A stretch of 64,000 nt of DNA from Homarus americanus (Eukaryota > Arthropoda > Malacostraca > Decapoda > Nephropidae): NCBI RefSeq assembly GCF_018991925.1, contig NW_024732415.1, positions 4,291,061 to 4,355,060 of the forward strand, written 5' to 3'. The position numbers and the translations under genes are program-made. The notes beneath the pieces are model-generated. The model did no database searches and was not told where the DNA came from. It worked only from the letters and a program-made list of their open reading frames with translations. Numbering within the stretch: position 1 is the stretch's first letter; every line of letters starts with the position of its first letter. Positions 63,433 through 64,000 of the stretch are shown here, one piece after another.

Positions 63433-63528
63433 CTGCCCCACCTTGGGTATTCCTGAGGATTTGGTCCCGCAGGAGGTAGTGGTGACCTGGCGGGCAGAGT
63501 GGTGGGGTGAAGGTCAGTGTGGGTCACT

Positions 63529-63531
<3 letters not shown>

Positions 63532-63582
<51 letters not shown>
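63532..63582. repeat. (CT)25 microsatellite
   Basis: Uninterrupted CT. Confidence 0.97.
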
Positions 63583-63585
<3 letters not shown>

Positions 63586-63639
63586 CCTTCTGTTCCTCTT
63601 CACGCCTTGTTCTATTCCCGACTTTATGGAACCACAGAT

Positions 63640-64000
63640 AAGAATGTGGGAATGAGAAAGAGGAAAAGAAATAGAAAGAAAGCAGGAAATAATAAGAGAA
63701 AAGAGAGAGAGAATGTGAGAAGGTTAGAAAGAGGAAACGTAAGAACTAAAGAGAAAAATGAGAGAAAAAGAACAAGAGAGACGGAAAGAAGTGAGATATA
63801 AAGATAATGAGAAAATGTACAAGAACTAAAGAGAGAAAATGAAAGAAAGAAAATTATTGGAAATGAGAGGAAAAATAAGTTACTAAGATTGAAAGTGAAA
63901 GAAAATTAGATAGAGATATTAAGAGAAAAAGTGAGTGAAAATGAGGGAAGTAAGAGAAAATGAGAGGAAAAATAAATGCGTCCAGTGAGAAAATTAAAGT
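63640..64000. repeat. Purine-rich A/G tract to the window end
   Basis: AGAAAGAG, GAGAAAAT and AAGAACTAAAGAGA words recur irregularly. No coding signature. Confidence 0.7.

Overview
The window is eukaryotic nuclear DNA, A+T-rich and dominated by simple repeats, minisatellites and decayed transposons. Runs of the arthropod telomere unit (TTAGG/CCTAA) at about 21.98, 40.06 and 48.24 kb, very dense microsatellites, and many pogo/Tigger-type DNA elements and non-LTR retrotransposon remnants suggest an arthropod, most likely a decapod crustacean. That assignment is inference; no species is claimed.

Only one host gene can be supported. It is a four-exon minus-strand homologue of JTB (jumping translocation breakpoint protein), assembled from splice sites at 17892-17837, 16946-16792, 14061-13968 and 12835-12673. 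All three introns are GT-AG, the phases join cleanly, and the 468-nt coding sequence gives a 155-residue type I membrane protein. The predicted protein has a signal peptide, a cysteine-rich ectodomain and a C-terminal transmembrane segment. A poly(A) signal lies 121 nt past the stop, and a doubled 14-bp motif lies upstream of the start codon.

Layout. 0-12.5 kb: downstream flank with a Tigger-derived element (552-1196), a SINE-like repeat, a long-TIR MITE (6712-6869), RTE-like LINE remnants (5830-6125, 9097-10285), a second pogo-type element (11045-11661) and a tRNA-like SINE head. 12.6-18.1 kb: the JTB gene, with a pogo-type MITE in intron 2 and a degenerate tandem repeat in intron 3. 18.4-19.5 kb: two LINE C-terminal fragments arranged tail to tail. 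20-64 kb: no recognisable host gene. This part holds long (AT)n, (AC)n, (AG)n, (ATT)n, (ATCC)n and (ATCT)n tracts, at least fifteen different minisatellites (largest 30.96-32.68 kb), further LINE remnants (29.4, 48.9-49.7, 61.0 kb), a deleted mariner element (57.75-58.32 kb) and two copies of a TA-flanked MITE (39.76 and 54.38 kb).

Most long open frames here come from repeats without stop codons, including two overlapping minus-strand frames of more than 600 codons at 30.8-32.8 kb. They are not treated as genes. No rRNA, intact tRNA, CRISPR or prokaryotic feature was found. I saw no coherent new multi-gene system. The best leads are the hidden JTB gene, the family of CAG-ended TA-flanked elements, and an array of nuclear-receptor-like half-sites at 58.9-60.5 kb.
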